The notes beneath the pieces were generated by a model. That model saw nothing but the letters and a program-made list of their open reading frames with translations, made no database searches and was not told the origin of the DNA. 64,000 bases of DNA from Endozoicomonas sp. Mp262 (GTDB lineage Bacteria > Pseudomonadota > Gammaproteobacteria > Pseudomonadales > Endozoicomonadaceae). The DNA is taken from assembly GCF_025643335.1 (NCBI RefSeq), contig NZ_CP092489.1, forward strand, positions 4,288,501-4,352,500, written 5' to 3'. The position numbers and the translations under genes were made by a program. Positions 38,976 through 48,010 of the stretch are shown here, piece by piece (the stretch's first letter is position 1; each line of letters begins with the position of its first letter).

Positions 38976-39824
38976 CTAATCCACAAGATGTTTAGCCTGG
39001 TCATAACGGAATACGGGACCGTCAATGCAGATATATGTATCACCTACACGACAATGACCGCATTTACCCACAGCACAGGCCATACGACGCTCATGAGAAA
39101 CCCAAATACGATCCTCTCGTGCTCCGCGTTCAAGCAGGCCTTCAACAGTACAGTGAATCATCATGGGTGGACCTACCACAACAAAGTGGTGACTCATGGG
39201 GTCTTGATAGTTTATTTTATCCAAATGAGCCGTCACCAAGCCTACCGTTTCACCTAAACCCGGATCTCCGTTATCCAGTGTAACAATGGTGTTAAATTTT
39301 TCTTGCCAAACAGAAATATCATCATGGAACAGAATCATATCCCGATTTCTGAATCCCACAATCACATTCATCTCCCTGATGTGATCACGATTTCGCATAA
39401 AATAATTAATCACCGAACGGGCCGGGGCAACACCGGTTCCACCGGCAATCACTGTCAGGTTTTTGCCAATATACTCTTCCTTAACCGGATAACCATTCCC
39501 CATGGGGCCACGGAGAAAAATAGTATCCCCCTCTTGCAGTTCAAAGAGTTCACTGGTGACCTTGCCAACATTACGGATAACCAGCTCCACCCAACCTTCA
39601 CCAAAGTCTGAAATAGAGATCGGACATTCCCCCACAAGCGGCAGGGATACTTCCACAAATTTATCAAACCCTCCCTCAAAATCCACGGGTACCCGGAAAG
39701 TCCATTCCATGGGAGTATGCCGTATAATTTTCTCAATGGTATAAGGCCTGGGAATATAGTGATTCTGGGCTTCAGCAACAGCCTCAAGTGCCTGTGCCGG
39801 ATCAAAATTACGAACGCTATTCAT
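38976..39824 (-). CDS. asrB: Anaerobic sulfite reductase subunit B
   Basis: FAD/NAD(P)H-binding electron-transfer subunit of the ferredoxin-NADP reductase type, about 282 residues. FAD domain ends PMGNGYPV; the NAD domain has VIAGGTGVAPARSVINYF; a C-terminal 2Fe-2S site is CAVGKCGHCRVGDTYIC. The start is within asrA: AAGGAGG lies ten bases before the ATG at 39824, with a GTG immediately before it as alternative; the overlap means coupled translation. Confidence 0.94.
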   Translation of the reverse strand: MNSVRNFDPAQALEAVAEAQNHYIPRPYTIEKIIRHTPMEWTFRVPVDFEGGFDKFVEVSLPLVGECPISISDFGEGWVELVIRNVGKVTSELFELQEGDTIFLRGPMGNGYPVKEEYIGKNLTVIAGGTGVAPARSVINYFMRNRDHIREMNVIVGFRNRDMILFHDDISVWQEKFNTIVTLDNGDPGLGETVGLVTAHLDKINYQDPMSHHFVVVGPPMMIHCTVEGLLERGAREDRIWVSHERRMACAVGKCGHCRVGDTYICIDGPVFRYDQAKHLVD

Positions 39825-40854
39825 CACAGCAGGCCTCCTTTAGTGCCTCTGTAGTATTCTGAACCATCTGAGCAAAGGAAATATATTGAGGACAGCGATC
39901 ATCGCAGCGGCCACAACCCACACACATGGTTTCCCCAAAACGGGCCTTGTGGTCTACCATTTTGTGCATTAACCGATAACGGAGACGCTCACCTTTACGA
40001 TCACGATAGGAATGCCCCCCCGCCATATCAGAAAAATGAGGGATTATACAGGATGACCATACCCGCTGACGCTCACCGACTCTTGCATTCTCGTTATAAG
40101 TCACATCGTTAACACTGTAACAGCTACACGTCGGGCAGGATGTTGTACAACGACCACACTCTATACAACGATGGTCGTACTGATCCCACAGGGGATGTTT
40201 TATCAGAATATCCCGAACTTCCTGACTACTCAGGCTCAGGCTATCAGGCAGATCAACCGAAAAAGTATTTTCCCTGACAAACTCCGGTTCAAAACCATCT
40301 TCTAGACCCTCAACAGAAAAGGCATTCATTAGCCCTTCGTCTTTGGCAAGAACTGAAGCACCGTCCTTGTTGAAACGGAAGGCAACATCATAGTTTTCAG
40401 AGACATTGGCTCCCATGGTGACACAAAAACAGCTGTCCCAGCTTTCCTGACACTCCAGCAGCGCAAACTTAACCTTTTCCCGTAGCCGTTGATAGTAAAA
40501 GTCCGCATTACCACCATTATGCAAAAATATATCATCCAGGCGCTTTATACCATGCATATCGCAGGAACGAAGGAATATCAGAATTTTTCGGGGATCCACC
40601 GTTGAAGCAATCAAACGGTCTTCATTAAAATGAAACAACGTTTGAGTGATTGGGCTAACAATTTCCTTTGGTGAAAAGTGTGACTTTTCATCCCAAACAA
40701 TATCCTCGACTCTTTTAACCTCACCATATTGAATGTTATCCGTATTGGAAAATCGGCCACCCGCCTTAATTCTAACAGGCGCAAACACCTGAAAATCATT
40801 ATTCAAACGTTTAAAAACGCTATTAATTTCAGCATTATTGAGATATACCCCCAT
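39817..40854 (-). CDS. asrA: Anaerobic sulfite reductase subunit A
   Basis: Iron-sulfur subunit that passes electrons to AsrB/AsrC. 345 residues with two clusters near the C terminus: CIECGRCTTSCPTCSC and CVGCGRCDDRCPQYI. First gene of asrABC. GAGGTGA lies about 12 bases before the ATG. Anaerobic regulation (FNR-type) is expected from the family, but I saw no clear TTGAT-N4-ATCAA site upstream. Confidence 0.94.
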   Translation of the reverse strand: MGVYLNNAEINSVFKRLNNDFQVFAPVRIKAGGRFSNTDNIQYGEVKRVEDIVWDEKSHFSPKEIVSPITQTLFHFNEDRLIASTVDPRKILIFLRSCDMHGIKRLDDIFLHNGGNADFYYQRLREKVKFALLECQESWDSCFCVTMGANVSENYDVAFRFNKDGASVLAKDEGLMNAFSVEGLEDGFEPEFVRENTFSVDLPDSLSLSSQEVRDILIKHPLWDQYDHRCIECGRCTTSCPTCSCYSVNDVTYNENARVGERQRVWSSCIIPHFSDMAGGHSYRDRKGERLRYRLMHKMVDHKARFGETMCVGCGRCDDRCPQYISFAQMVQNTTEALKEACCDE

Positions 40855-41233
40855 ATTTTATTATTTCACCTCATTAAAGAAATACAACAAAAATCACTTG
40901 AAAGAAAAAACAAAGAAAGAAGCATGAAGATTAAACTTAACCTGAAAACAAATAATCCATTTTAGACAACCAAGCACGTCTAAATACTAAAATTTTTAAA
41001 ATATAACGCTAACAATTAATAATAGCAAAAAATACATATCTAAATTTTATATAATACCGCTAAGTTTTCCTTATTACTAATAACTTAATAAGAAAAAAAG
41101 CAAGCGCTTTATTGTAGAAAAATAAAACCGCTGGCTGAACAGAAAGCCCGGAAGCTTTTATCATGAGAAAATAAGAAGTATCTAATGTGACTTTTGCTAT
41201 TCTTAACCCTATCTAAAATGTCAGATACCTAAA
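40855..41233. promoter_or_regulatory. AT-rich divergent region asrA / zinc-finger protein gene
   Basis: 379 bp of strongly AT-rich DNA with no gene. Must carry promoters for asrA (minus) and the Cys-rich protein (plus). Nothing more specific seen. Confidence 0.4.
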
Positions 41234-42409
41234 ATGACTACCTCAATCACCAAGTTTTTTTTGTTAGTACTGATATATTTTGCCTTGATTAATGCACATG
41301 CTCACTGTACCGGAGAAAGCTGCCCAGGATGCCAGGAGTGCCGTTCCACAGTTGAGCAAAATATGTCTGAAGAGGAAAACACGTGTGGCGTATGCAAGCT
41401 TTCTTTTACGTGTACCGCTGTTGAGCCTTTTTGCTGCAAACAACCTTTGCATAAAGAGTGTGCTCAGGGTGCTCAGAATAGTACAAATAAGTGCCCCAAC
41501 TGCCTGGCTAACTGGGGGCCGGTTATGGTTTGTGAAGAAGATACCTGTAAAGAACAACTTATTACACTCGAGGAAAGTAATGCAGAAGCCCATATCAATA
41601 ATCAGCATCATCGTTTAGCCCATGTAATATGCGGAGAAACTGAAGTTTGGAGCTGGGATTCAACATTTGAGCAGTATTCTCTAGTTAGCTGCGGATTATG
41701 TGAAATGACACTGCCAAGACATACAACAATTATTGACTATGAGATACATATAGCGGAGGCTCATTCCGACGCTGATTTAGGCATTAGATATGCATGCCAT
41801 CAATGTGTTAATCCAAATGCCCGGGGATTAACATTTGAGCAGCTTATATTACACCTTAAAAATAAATACCCTAACAGTGATCGAAAATCCCTTACAAGAA
41901 TGGCCAGAGAAAATGCTCTATGGTACTGTCTAACCTGTAAAAAAAGCACTAAAGCAAAAAGTCAAACACCTTACCAAGTACAAAAACATATTGTAAAAAA
42001 CAAACATACCAACATGGATTTCAAATTTTTATTTTCTTGCAATTTTGAACATTGTAGAAATAGTAATATTGCAAGCAATCAAAGTATTTCTAATATAGAA
42101 GAGCACATTCAAATATCACACAGTGCCTTCACTTGTGGTTTATGTGATCCATTTCCCGTAGGTGAATTTTCCCAAAGCATTCAAGTATTTTATCATCATT
42201 TTCTGTTACATCATATCAAATGGGTCTGCCCAATCGGTCACTGCGAACATTTCCCGGATAAAGAAGATGCCATCTCGCATATTAATAATGAACATGAAAA
42301 AGAACTATTTATAGATCTGGAAAAATGTAAGTATTGCCCAGCGTTATTAAATAAAGCAAATCCAGAAACTGTTGGTAATCATGAACATAAGTGCCCTGGC
42401 GTACAATAA
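41234..42409 (+). CDS. Secreted RING-like / multi-C2H2 zinc-finger protein, candidate effector
   Basis: 391 residues, no named family. A Sec signal peptide (about 1-24, FFLLVLIYFALINAHA) is followed by a RING/PHD-like cluster: C51-x2-C54, C67/C68, H73-x2-C76, C87-x2-C90 (sequence PLHKECAQ … KCPNC resembles the second half of RING fingers). From about residue 170 onward come at least five C2H2-like units (CGLCEM…HIAEAH, CHQC…H, CLTC…HIVKNKH, CNFEHC…HIQISH, CPIGHC…HINNEH, CKYC…HEH). Such finger arrays are rare in bacteria and typical of eukaryotic nucleic-acid- or ubiquitin-linked proteins. Base composition is AT-rich relative to neighbours, consistent with acquisition. Possibly coupled to a small ORF that starts at its stop codon. 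Confidence 0.75.
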   Translation: MTTSITKFFLLVLIYFALINAHAHCTGESCPGCQECRSTVEQNMSEEENTCGVCKLSFTCTAVEPFCCKQPLHKECAQGAQNSTNKCPNCLANWGPVMVCEEDTCKEQLITLEESNAEAHINNQHHRLAHVICGETEVWSWDSTFEQYSLVSCGLCEMTLPRHTTIIDYEIHIAEAHSDADLGIRYACHQCVNPNARGLTFEQLILHLKNKYPNSDRKSLTRMARENALWYCLTCKKSTKAKSQTPYQVQKHIVKNKHTNMDFKFLFSCNFEHCRNSNIASNQSISNIEEHIQISHSAFTCGLCDPFPVGEFSQSIQVFYHHFLLHHIKWVCPIGHCEHFPDKEDAISHINNEHEKELFIDLEKCKYCPALLNKANPETVGNHEHKCPGVQ

Positions 42410-42609
42410 TGATCTATACCCTGCATAGATTAGAAATAGACTTTAAGTACCTTTTATTAGGACACTTAAGGATGGACTTGAAGGGCGGACAAGATGCCCG
42501 TAAAATGTTATCAGCTTGTAAAGAATTGATAAATGACAGCCACCGCAGCGACGAACTAAAAAGCAAACTTATGCATACTTATACCCATAATATTTGTGTT
42601 GTAGAGTAA
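42409..42609 (+). CDS. Small hypothetical protein (66 residues)
   Basis: The ATG overlaps the TAA of the upstream zinc-finger gene (TAATG), a classic coupling arrangement. The protein MIYTLHRLEIDFKYLLLGHL… is mildly basic, rich in Leu/His/Lys, with no known domain. Support is only positional; it could be chance. Confidence 0.4.
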   Translation: MIYTLHRLEIDFKYLLLGHLRMDLKGGQDARKMLSACKELINDSHRSDELKSKLMHTYTHNICVVE

Positions 42610-42615
42610 TGTGTA

Positions 42616-42786
42616 TTATGCATCAACATGAGATCCTGCTATTTCTCCTAAAAACTGGCATTCTGCTTTATTTGGAGCCTCATTAACAAGCTCGATCCGC
42701 TCTGATCCCGGAGCCGTCTTCGTTGCTGAACAGGCTGTCAGCATACCCATGGAAAGACCGGCAAAAATATACTTCATATTGAACAT
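42616..42786 (-). CDS. Small DUF4156-like lipoprotein, probably truncated
   Basis: 56 residues. ATG at 42786; signal with lipobox LTAC (Cys19), then TAPGSERIELVNEAPNKAECQ and FLGEIAGSH. This matches the first half of DUF4156-type lipoproteins, which are usually about twice as long and continue after the G-x-x-x-G-S motif. Here a TAA follows six residues later, and I found no continuation in other frames, so the gene looks C-terminally truncated. AGAGATG precedes the start. Confidence 0.55.
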   Translation of the reverse strand: MFNMKYIFAGLSMGMLTACSATKTAPGSERIELVNEAPNKAECQFLGEIAGSHVDA

Positions 42787-42825
42787 TTTTCATCTCTTTT
42801 GAATATACTTAAATATAGTGCCAGA

Positions 42826-44145
42826 TCAAGCACAAACTTTCAGGATTGTTTGTATATTTTTTCTTACTGTTTGAATATCACCTTCAATGTTTGCCCCTAT
42901 GACATCGGAACGACTGATTTTTTGACAAAGTTCAATATAACCACTACTTAGCCTATTAAGCTTTTCAGCGATAGCTCGAAATTTACACTGATCATTTGCA
43001 GGATCAACTGTCTTTGACTCAAGAAGCTTTTGATATATGTCATTGAGCTTGTCCAACTCGTCACACAGATCCACACTCATCGAAGTCACTTGCCTTCGAA
43101 AATCTTTATCAACAGTACCATCTCCGGAATGGTTCAAAATATAATCCACTGACTTTCTGATTTTTTCTAACCCCTTAACGCCTTCAACAATAAACTCTTT
43201 AACTTTACTCACTTCAAGAGGAGGTAAAGGTGGTTCACTTCTATATAGGTTTTTTATTTTTTGTCCGGCATAAGATATAGCACACTTAGCACCTTTGTAA
43301 GCTGTCGAGGTCACAGCTGCTGCAACACCAAATAGCGCGATGTTTGCACTGAGTTCATTGGCCGGGTTTTCCTGAATGCCATTAAGTCTTTCTTGCCCCC
43401 ATATTTGCAATCTTGCCCCAATCGAATCCGCCTCACCATAAGGCTTTCCTGCCAGGAGCATATACGTATTTTGGATACCACTATTTTTCGCCAATTGTTC
43501 ATCAGTGAACTGGCTGAGCCAATGACCTTGCTGCCCCGCCCATTGATATACATCCTGGGCAAATCCAGCACAATTATGCTTTATTGGACTATAGAGGCAC
43601 TCTTCATCACCCTCTTTACACTTAGATTTATAATCTTTCACCTCCCTTTCCACATTTCTTGCCTGCTCTTCTGTCAAATCAATACTCAGGGTTGGCCACC
43701 CCCCTTTAACAGCTTCATCCAGATAGCTTTCCTGCTCAATGGCACCCTTTCCACCCATTGTTGCAGCCATAATTCCACTGGGATAGAAGCCTAAAGATTC
43801 TTTTCTTCCTCCATTTTCATGCAGTTCTACTGTTGCATGCCCATCATACCAATACATTTTAAGCTGATTAGATATGACATTAAGCTGTTTAGTACCTGAA
43901 GACCGAATAGAAGGCAATTTAGAATTTTTTTTATGGACTTGCGTTATAGTCCGAACGTGAGAGAATGAGTCCAAAAATGTATCTGTATAGGAATCATTAC
44001 CAATAATCGCTTTACCTTTAGCCGTTAAAACAACATTTTTTCCATGATAAATTCCACCACTGCTTGCGCTAGTCTTCTCACCTTCATTAGAGGGGATATT
44101 TTGCAGATTTAAGCCAGATGAGGGTCTATTTGATTCTATTGGCAT
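42826..44145 (-). CDS. Putative permuted papain-like (NlpC/P60–LRAT-type) protein, candidate effector
   Basis: 439 residues from the ATG at 44145 (AAGGAT upstream). No named family. A possible catalytic pair appears in permuted order: His103 in YDGHATVEL and Cys192 in KHNCAGFAQDVYQWAG, with a GFYPSG turn between; this order (His before an Asn-Cys) is that of LRAT-like/permuted NlpC-P60 cysteine enzymes. A hydrophobic alanine-rich segment near 268-290 might be a membrane helix, and the C-terminal third is predicted helical (charged heptad-like). No signal peptide. It lies beside the truncated lipoprotein and the zinc-finger gene, forming an accessory patch between asrA and pqiA. Confidence 0.55.
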   Translation of the reverse strand: MPIESNRPSSGLNLQNIPSNEGEKTSASSGGIYHGKNVVLTAKGKAIIGNDSYTDTFLDSFSHVRTITQVHKKNSKLPSIRSSGTKQLNVISNQLKMYWYDGHATVELHENGGRKESLGFYPSGIMAATMGGKGAIEQESYLDEAVKGGWPTLSIDLTEEQARNVEREVKDYKSKCKEGDEECLYSPIKHNCAGFAQDVYQWAGQQGHWLSQFTDEQLAKNSGIQNTYMLLAGKPYGEADSIGARLQIWGQERLNGIQENPANELSANIALFGVAAAVTSTAYKGAKCAISYAGQKIKNLYRSEPPLPPLEVSKVKEFIVEGVKGLEKIRKSVDYILNHSGDGTVDKDFRRQVTSMSVDLCDELDKLNDIYQKLLESKTVDPANDQCKFRAIAEKLNRLSSGYIELCQKISRSDVIGANIEGDIQTVRKNIQTILKVCA

Positions 44146-44304
44146 CAATTAATATCCTTATAATCATATCTCTAAGTGTAGACTCCAAAGTTCCAAACCC
44201 ATTATTTCAACTATAGTAATTGAACAAAATTTAAACCCAGCCTGGCTCTGTCTACCTTCATAAGGTTCTGCTGGCAGTGTCAAAGAATGTGATGGACTTT
44301 CAGA

Positions 44305-44940
44305 ATGCAATCAAAAAAACCATTTCTATTCCTCTCCTGTCTGTTATCCCTTGCCCTACTGGTTCCCGGCATTACCCTGCCTTTCATCAGCCTTCAGGCT
44401 GATATGAATCGCCAGGCAGTTGTTAATGAAGGAAAAAAACTGATTAATGAACAACAGTTACATCCGGCTATGGCCTCTATGGCTAACCAGTTTCTTGATG
44501 GAATGAAAGTGCAGGGAAAAACCCGGTTATATGATAAAACACGCTCTATTCTGAGTACCGCAACCGTTCTATGGCAGACAGGCTACCTCCTGGTAGCCCT
44601 GATGATTATTGCTTTCAGCGTCATTATCCCTGCTCTCAAATTATTACTGCTAATAGCCGCCTTAATCGCCAGAAAGCCAGAACCACTGATTGACTTGAAC
44701 GGCATACTGAGTAAGTGGTCCATGGCTGATGTCTTTGCTATGGGCATTATTATTGCGTGCCTGGCAGCCAACGGCACTTCATCACAAAAAGCCTTGCTTA
44801 ATTTCAATGCCGAATTACATTCAGGCTTTTACTGGTTTGTGGCATACAGCCTGTTCTCAATTGCCTCCGGCCAGCTTCTGAGCCGCTTTAATGCTTCATC
44901 TCTTCAACCTGGAGTTCCAGAGCGTCCACAGAAATCTTGA
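44305..44940 (+). CDS. PqiA-domain inner-membrane protein
   Basis: 211 residues: one N-terminal helix (FLFLSCLLSLALLVPGITLPF), a periplasmic loop, then three further helices, with the conserved LPALK-like IIPALKLLLL and KWSMADVFAMGII segments of the PqiA family. PqiA proteins act with MCE proteins in envelope lipid transport, but no pqiB is adjacent, so the role here is open. The 3' end overlaps the convergent DUF2721 gene by about 53 bases. Confidence 0.8.
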   Translation: MQSKKPFLFLSCLLSLALLVPGITLPFISLQADMNRQAVVNEGKKLINEQQLHPAMASMANQFLDGMKVQGKTRLYDKTRSILSTATVLWQTGYLLVALMIIAFSVIIPALKLLLLIAALIARKPEPLIDLNGILSKWSMADVFAMGIIIACLAANGTSSQKALLNFNAELHSGFYWFVAYSLFSIASGQLLSRFNASSLQPGVPERPQKS

Positions 44941-45280
44941 TCTCTGTCAGGCAGATCAAGAGGGATAGCAGGAAAAAGGCAAGGCACAAACCAAAGATCA
45001 GGAATGCCCACCACTGCTGACCAAGGTGTAGCAAAAACATATCTACAACACAAAGGATAAAACTCATAATGCCTGCCCCCTGCATATGCTTGATCAGTTT
45101 CATCCGCCTGCCGAGGTTTTCCAGCTGCTTTTTAATCACCTGGTTGCCAGGGTCCTTGATGTAATCACCATGCAGGGTACGGATCAATGAGGCCAGGGCC
45201 AGAAATTTATTGGTATAGGATAGAAATAACAAGGAGATGGCCGGGAAAAGCAACGCCGGCGTGGTTAACGTCAGTTCCAT
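44888..45280 (-). CDS. DUF2721 membrane protein
   Basis: 130 residues with three hydrophobic helices (near 7-30, 68-87 and 90-112) around a basic middle (KKQLENLGRRMKLIKHMQ), as in the DUF2721 family of unknown function. Convergent with and overlapping the pqiA-like gene. Confidence 0.75.
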   Translation of the reverse strand: MELTLTTPALLFPAISLLFLSYTNKFLALASLIRTLHGDYIKDPGNQVIKKQLENLGRRMKLIKHMQGAGIMSFILCVVDMFLLHLGQQWWAFLIFGLCLAFFLLSLLICLTEIKISVDALELQVEEMKH

Positions 45281-45343
45281 AATACGTACAGGCAGAAAAT
45301 ACCTGATTATAGTCCCCTCCTTTATAGAGAGACATCAGTAAAC

Positions 45344-46459
45344 CTACCGGAGACTCTGATTTCCGCCTTTTTTCTCAAAGAGTTCTATCTGCCTGGGTTC
45401 CTTATCCTCCTCATTCCTGAATCGAACCCCTATCCCCAGCAGACGGACGGGCTTCTCCCCCCTTTCCCAGGCCTGGATAAACAGCTGCCTGAAGCGTTCT
45501 ATATCCGCCAGCCCTTTCTGATCTGTCACTTCCTCCAGGGTTGTCTGGGTAAAATCCGCAAACTTTACCTTCACAAACCGTTTATTAACAATGTAGCGCC
45601 CTTTTAATGGTTGGTATCGCTCCTCCAACTCCTTAAGCAACTGCCCAACCTGTTCAAGCACCGCTGCACTATCGGGCAAGTCCTCTCTATAGGTATGCTC
45701 TAATGACAACGACTTTCTACGCCGACTGCTTTCCACAGGGCGATTATCAATTCCCCGGGCTCGCTCCCAAAGGCTATGACCAAAACTGCCAAACCACCGA
45801 CTGAGCTCTATTTTGCTGTACTGCTGTAATGTCCCACAGGTTTCCACCCCTTTTTTATGAAGTTTGGCCGCCGTGACCTTGCCGACCCCGGGAATTTTGG
45901 CAACAGGTAATTCAAAAATAAAACGGTCAACCTGATCCGGGGTAATCACATAGAGACCATCCGGCTTTTGCCAGTCACTGGCAATTTTTGCCAGAAACTT
46001 ATTCGGAGCCACACCCGCGGAAACCGTCACTCCAATTTTTTTGAAGATCCGGTGTCTCAACTCTTTTGCTATTAATGTGGCACTACCAGAACACTGTTTA
46101 CTATCAGAAACATTCAGATAAGCCTCATCCAGGGAAAGCGGTTCAACCTGCTCCGTATATTCATAAAAAATATCGTGAGCTTCTTTTGAAATATCTTTAT
46201 AAACAGAAAAACGAGGTGGAATAATAAGCAAGTCAGGACATAATCTTTTTGCATAGCCTGATGCCATTGCCGAATGTACCCCGAAGCGACGAGCCTCATA
46301 GCTACAGGTAGCAATAACCCCACGTTTTTCAGGGGTACCCCCAACAGCAATTGGCCGCCCTGACAACCCTGGATTATCACGTATTTCAATTGCAGCAAAA
46401 AACGCGTCAAAATCGATATGAATGATTTTTCGTTGAAGTTTCACACCATTATCAGCCAT
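45344..46459 (-). CDS. dinB: DNA polymerase IV (Y family)
   Basis: Translesion polymerase. From the ATG at 46459 it has about 371 residues. Motifs: IIHIDFDAFFAAIE (catalytic Asp), YEARRFGVHSAMAS, EPLSLDEAYLNVSD (second catalytic Asp-Glu), and the HhH region PGVGKVTAAKLHKKG; the little-finger domain follows from about 250. An upstream ATG at 46540 would overlap the start of the divergent acyltransferase gene and adds residues not typical of DinB. No LexA box is evident upstream, although dinB is SOS-controlled in many relatives. Confidence 0.9.
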   Translation of the reverse strand: MADNGVKLQRKIIHIDFDAFFAAIEIRDNPGLSGRPIAVGGTPEKRGVIATCSYEARRFGVHSAMASGYAKRLCPDLLIIPPRFSVYKDISKEAHDIFYEYTEQVEPLSLDEAYLNVSDSKQCSGSATLIAKELRHRIFKKIGVTVSAGVAPNKFLAKIASDWQKPDGLYVITPDQVDRFIFELPVAKIPGVGKVTAAKLHKKGVETCGTLQQYSKIELSRWFGSFGHSLWERARGIDNRPVESSRRRKSLSLEHTYREDLPDSAAVLEQVGQLLKELEERYQPLKGRYIVNKRFVKVKFADFTQTTLEEVTDQKGLADIERFRQLFIQAWERGEKPVRLLGIGVRFRNEEDKEPRQIELFEKKGGNQSLR

Positions 46460-46538
46460 TCCTGAGAAACGTTCCAAAGACACAGACTCATGTTGATTAA
46501 CGTTAAAATACCCGCCGTAAAAAATAAGGCACTGATCC

Positions 46539-47150
46539 ATGCGTGTTACACTTTATAATACTCCGGTAGTCAGCCACCTTTTAGTTTTGCTGGCAAAAAT
46601 TTTCCTTCATCTCACAGGTTGGAAAGTCAATGGCCCCCCTCCAAGAGTTGCCCGATATATTATCATTGGAGCGCCTCACACGAGCCGCTGGGACTTTATC
46701 TTTGGCATCGCTATTGCGTTAAAATGCAAGATCCGGTGCCACTGGCTCGGGTCATCAGCACTTTTTTGGGGTCCCTTTGGTATCGTTCTGCGATGGCTGG
46801 GAGGCATTCCCGTCAACAGAAAACGCAAAAACAGCCTGGTTAACCAAACTGTATGTGCCTATAAACAGCACCATCAGCTCGGTATTGTTATTTGTCCTGA
46901 GGGTGGAATGAACAAAGGTGAGCGCTGGCACACCGGCTTTTATCATATCGCCAGGAATGCTGAAATTCCTATTATTCCAGGTTATCTGGATTTTAATACC
47001 AAGACCGGGGGATTTGGTTCCGCTATTAAACCATCCTGCAATATGTCTAAAGATATGGCTGAAATCGAAGCATTCTATGCCAATATCTATGGAAAATTTC
47101 CCGAGAGCTTCAGCCCGGTTAATTCCAATGCCATTTCCTCATCTGGCTGA
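46539..47150 (+). CDS. 1-acylglycerol-3-phosphate acyltransferase family protein (PlsC-like)
   Basis: 203 residues. Acyltransferase motif I is HTSRWD (H-x4-D), followed by GSSALFWGPFG, GGIPVNR (motif II) and CPEGGMNKG (motif III). One N-terminal hydrophobic segment would bind the inner membrane. Shorter than housekeeping PlsC (about 240-250), resembling the lysophospholipid acyltransferase side group. Divergent from dinB. Confidence 0.8.
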   Translation: MRVTLYNTPVVSHLLVLLAKIFLHLTGWKVNGPPPRVARYIIIGAPHTSRWDFIFGIAIALKCKIRCHWLGSSALFWGPFGIVLRWLGGIPVNRKRKNSLVNQTVCAYKQHHQLGIVICPEGGMNKGERWHTGFYHIARNAEIPIIPGYLDFNTKTGGFGSAIKPSCNMSKDMAEIEAFYANIYGKFPESFSPVNSNAISSSG

Positions 47151-47185
47151 TTGACCTGCCACCACAAAAGTGGCAATCTCAGGAT

Positions 47186-47866
47186 ATGGCTAAAACAATA
47201 ATCATAGCAGACGACCACCCCCTATTTCGCACAGCAATGCAAGCCGCCCTCGGCCAGGTTTTGGAAAATCCTGCCGTGTATGAAGCCGGCACCATTGCTG
47301 AACTGCAAAATATAATGGATCAGGGGCACTCTCCCGACCTGATCCTGCTTGACCTTCATATGCCCGGCGCCCATGGCCTTTCCGGACTGATATTCCTTCG
47401 AGGCCAGCACCCTAATATTCCTGTGGCCATTGTTTCTGCTACGGAAGACGCCGGTGTCATCAAACGGGCAATACATCATGGTGCCAGTGGTTTTATTCCC
47501 AAGTCACTGCCCATGGAAACCATGAATGAAGCCATAAACACCCTGCTATCCGGTGCCAAATGGCTACCACCAGAATTATCCTCACTGCCAGACGACGAGG
47601 TCAAGGCTCCTGATATTGAATCCCGACTGGCTAGCCTGACTCCACAACAGTTCCGGGTTCTGGGCATGATCAGCGAAGGGTTATTGAATAAGCAAATTGC
47701 TTTTGAGCTTGAAGTTTCCGAAGCCACCATAAAGGCCCATGTCACGGCTATTTTCAAAAAGCTCGGCGTACGCAGCCGAACCCAGGCCGTAATTGCTATA
47801 CAGGAGCTGGAAATCGAACCTCCCTCTTCTGAAACCAACTCTGGAAATACTGAAGGCCCGCAATAA
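47186..47866 (+). CDS. LuxR/NarL-family response regulator, ErdR-like
   Basis: 226 residues. Receiver domain 1-120: acidic pair IIADDHP, phospho-acceptor Asp in LILLDLHMPG, Lys in IPKSLPM. C-terminal LuxR-type helix-turn-helix: LTPQQFRVLGMISEGLLNKQIAF … VSEATIKAHVTAIFKKLGVRSRTQA. It lies directly upstream of acs, the same neighbourhood as ErdR, which activates acsA in Pseudomonas; that role is an inference from synteny. No partner kinase is adjacent. Confidence 0.85.
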   Translation: MAKTIIIADDHPLFRTAMQAALGQVLENPAVYEAGTIAELQNIMDQGHSPDLILLDLHMPGAHGLSGLIFLRGQHPNIPVAIVSATEDAGVIKRAIHHGASGFIPKSLPMETMNEAINTLLSGAKWLPPELSSLPDDEVKAPDIESRLASLTPQQFRVLGMISEGLLNKQIAFELEVSEATIKAHVTAIFKKLGVRSRTQAVIAIQELEIEPPSSETNSGNTEGPQ

Positions 47867-48010
47867 AAGCTCAATAAACCCTTAATACCCATAACACACC
47901 TGCATAAACTGAAACCTCCGCATGCACTCCCGGCAGGATGCCGGTAATCTGATGTATACCCGTTCAGATAGTAAGACGTGTTACACCAACGGTGTACTCC
48001 CCAGCCACAA

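Noticed and set aside
46460-46538. Possible LexA box for dinB
   Set aside because: No CTG-N10-CAG match could be found in the divergent dinB/acyltransferase overlap.
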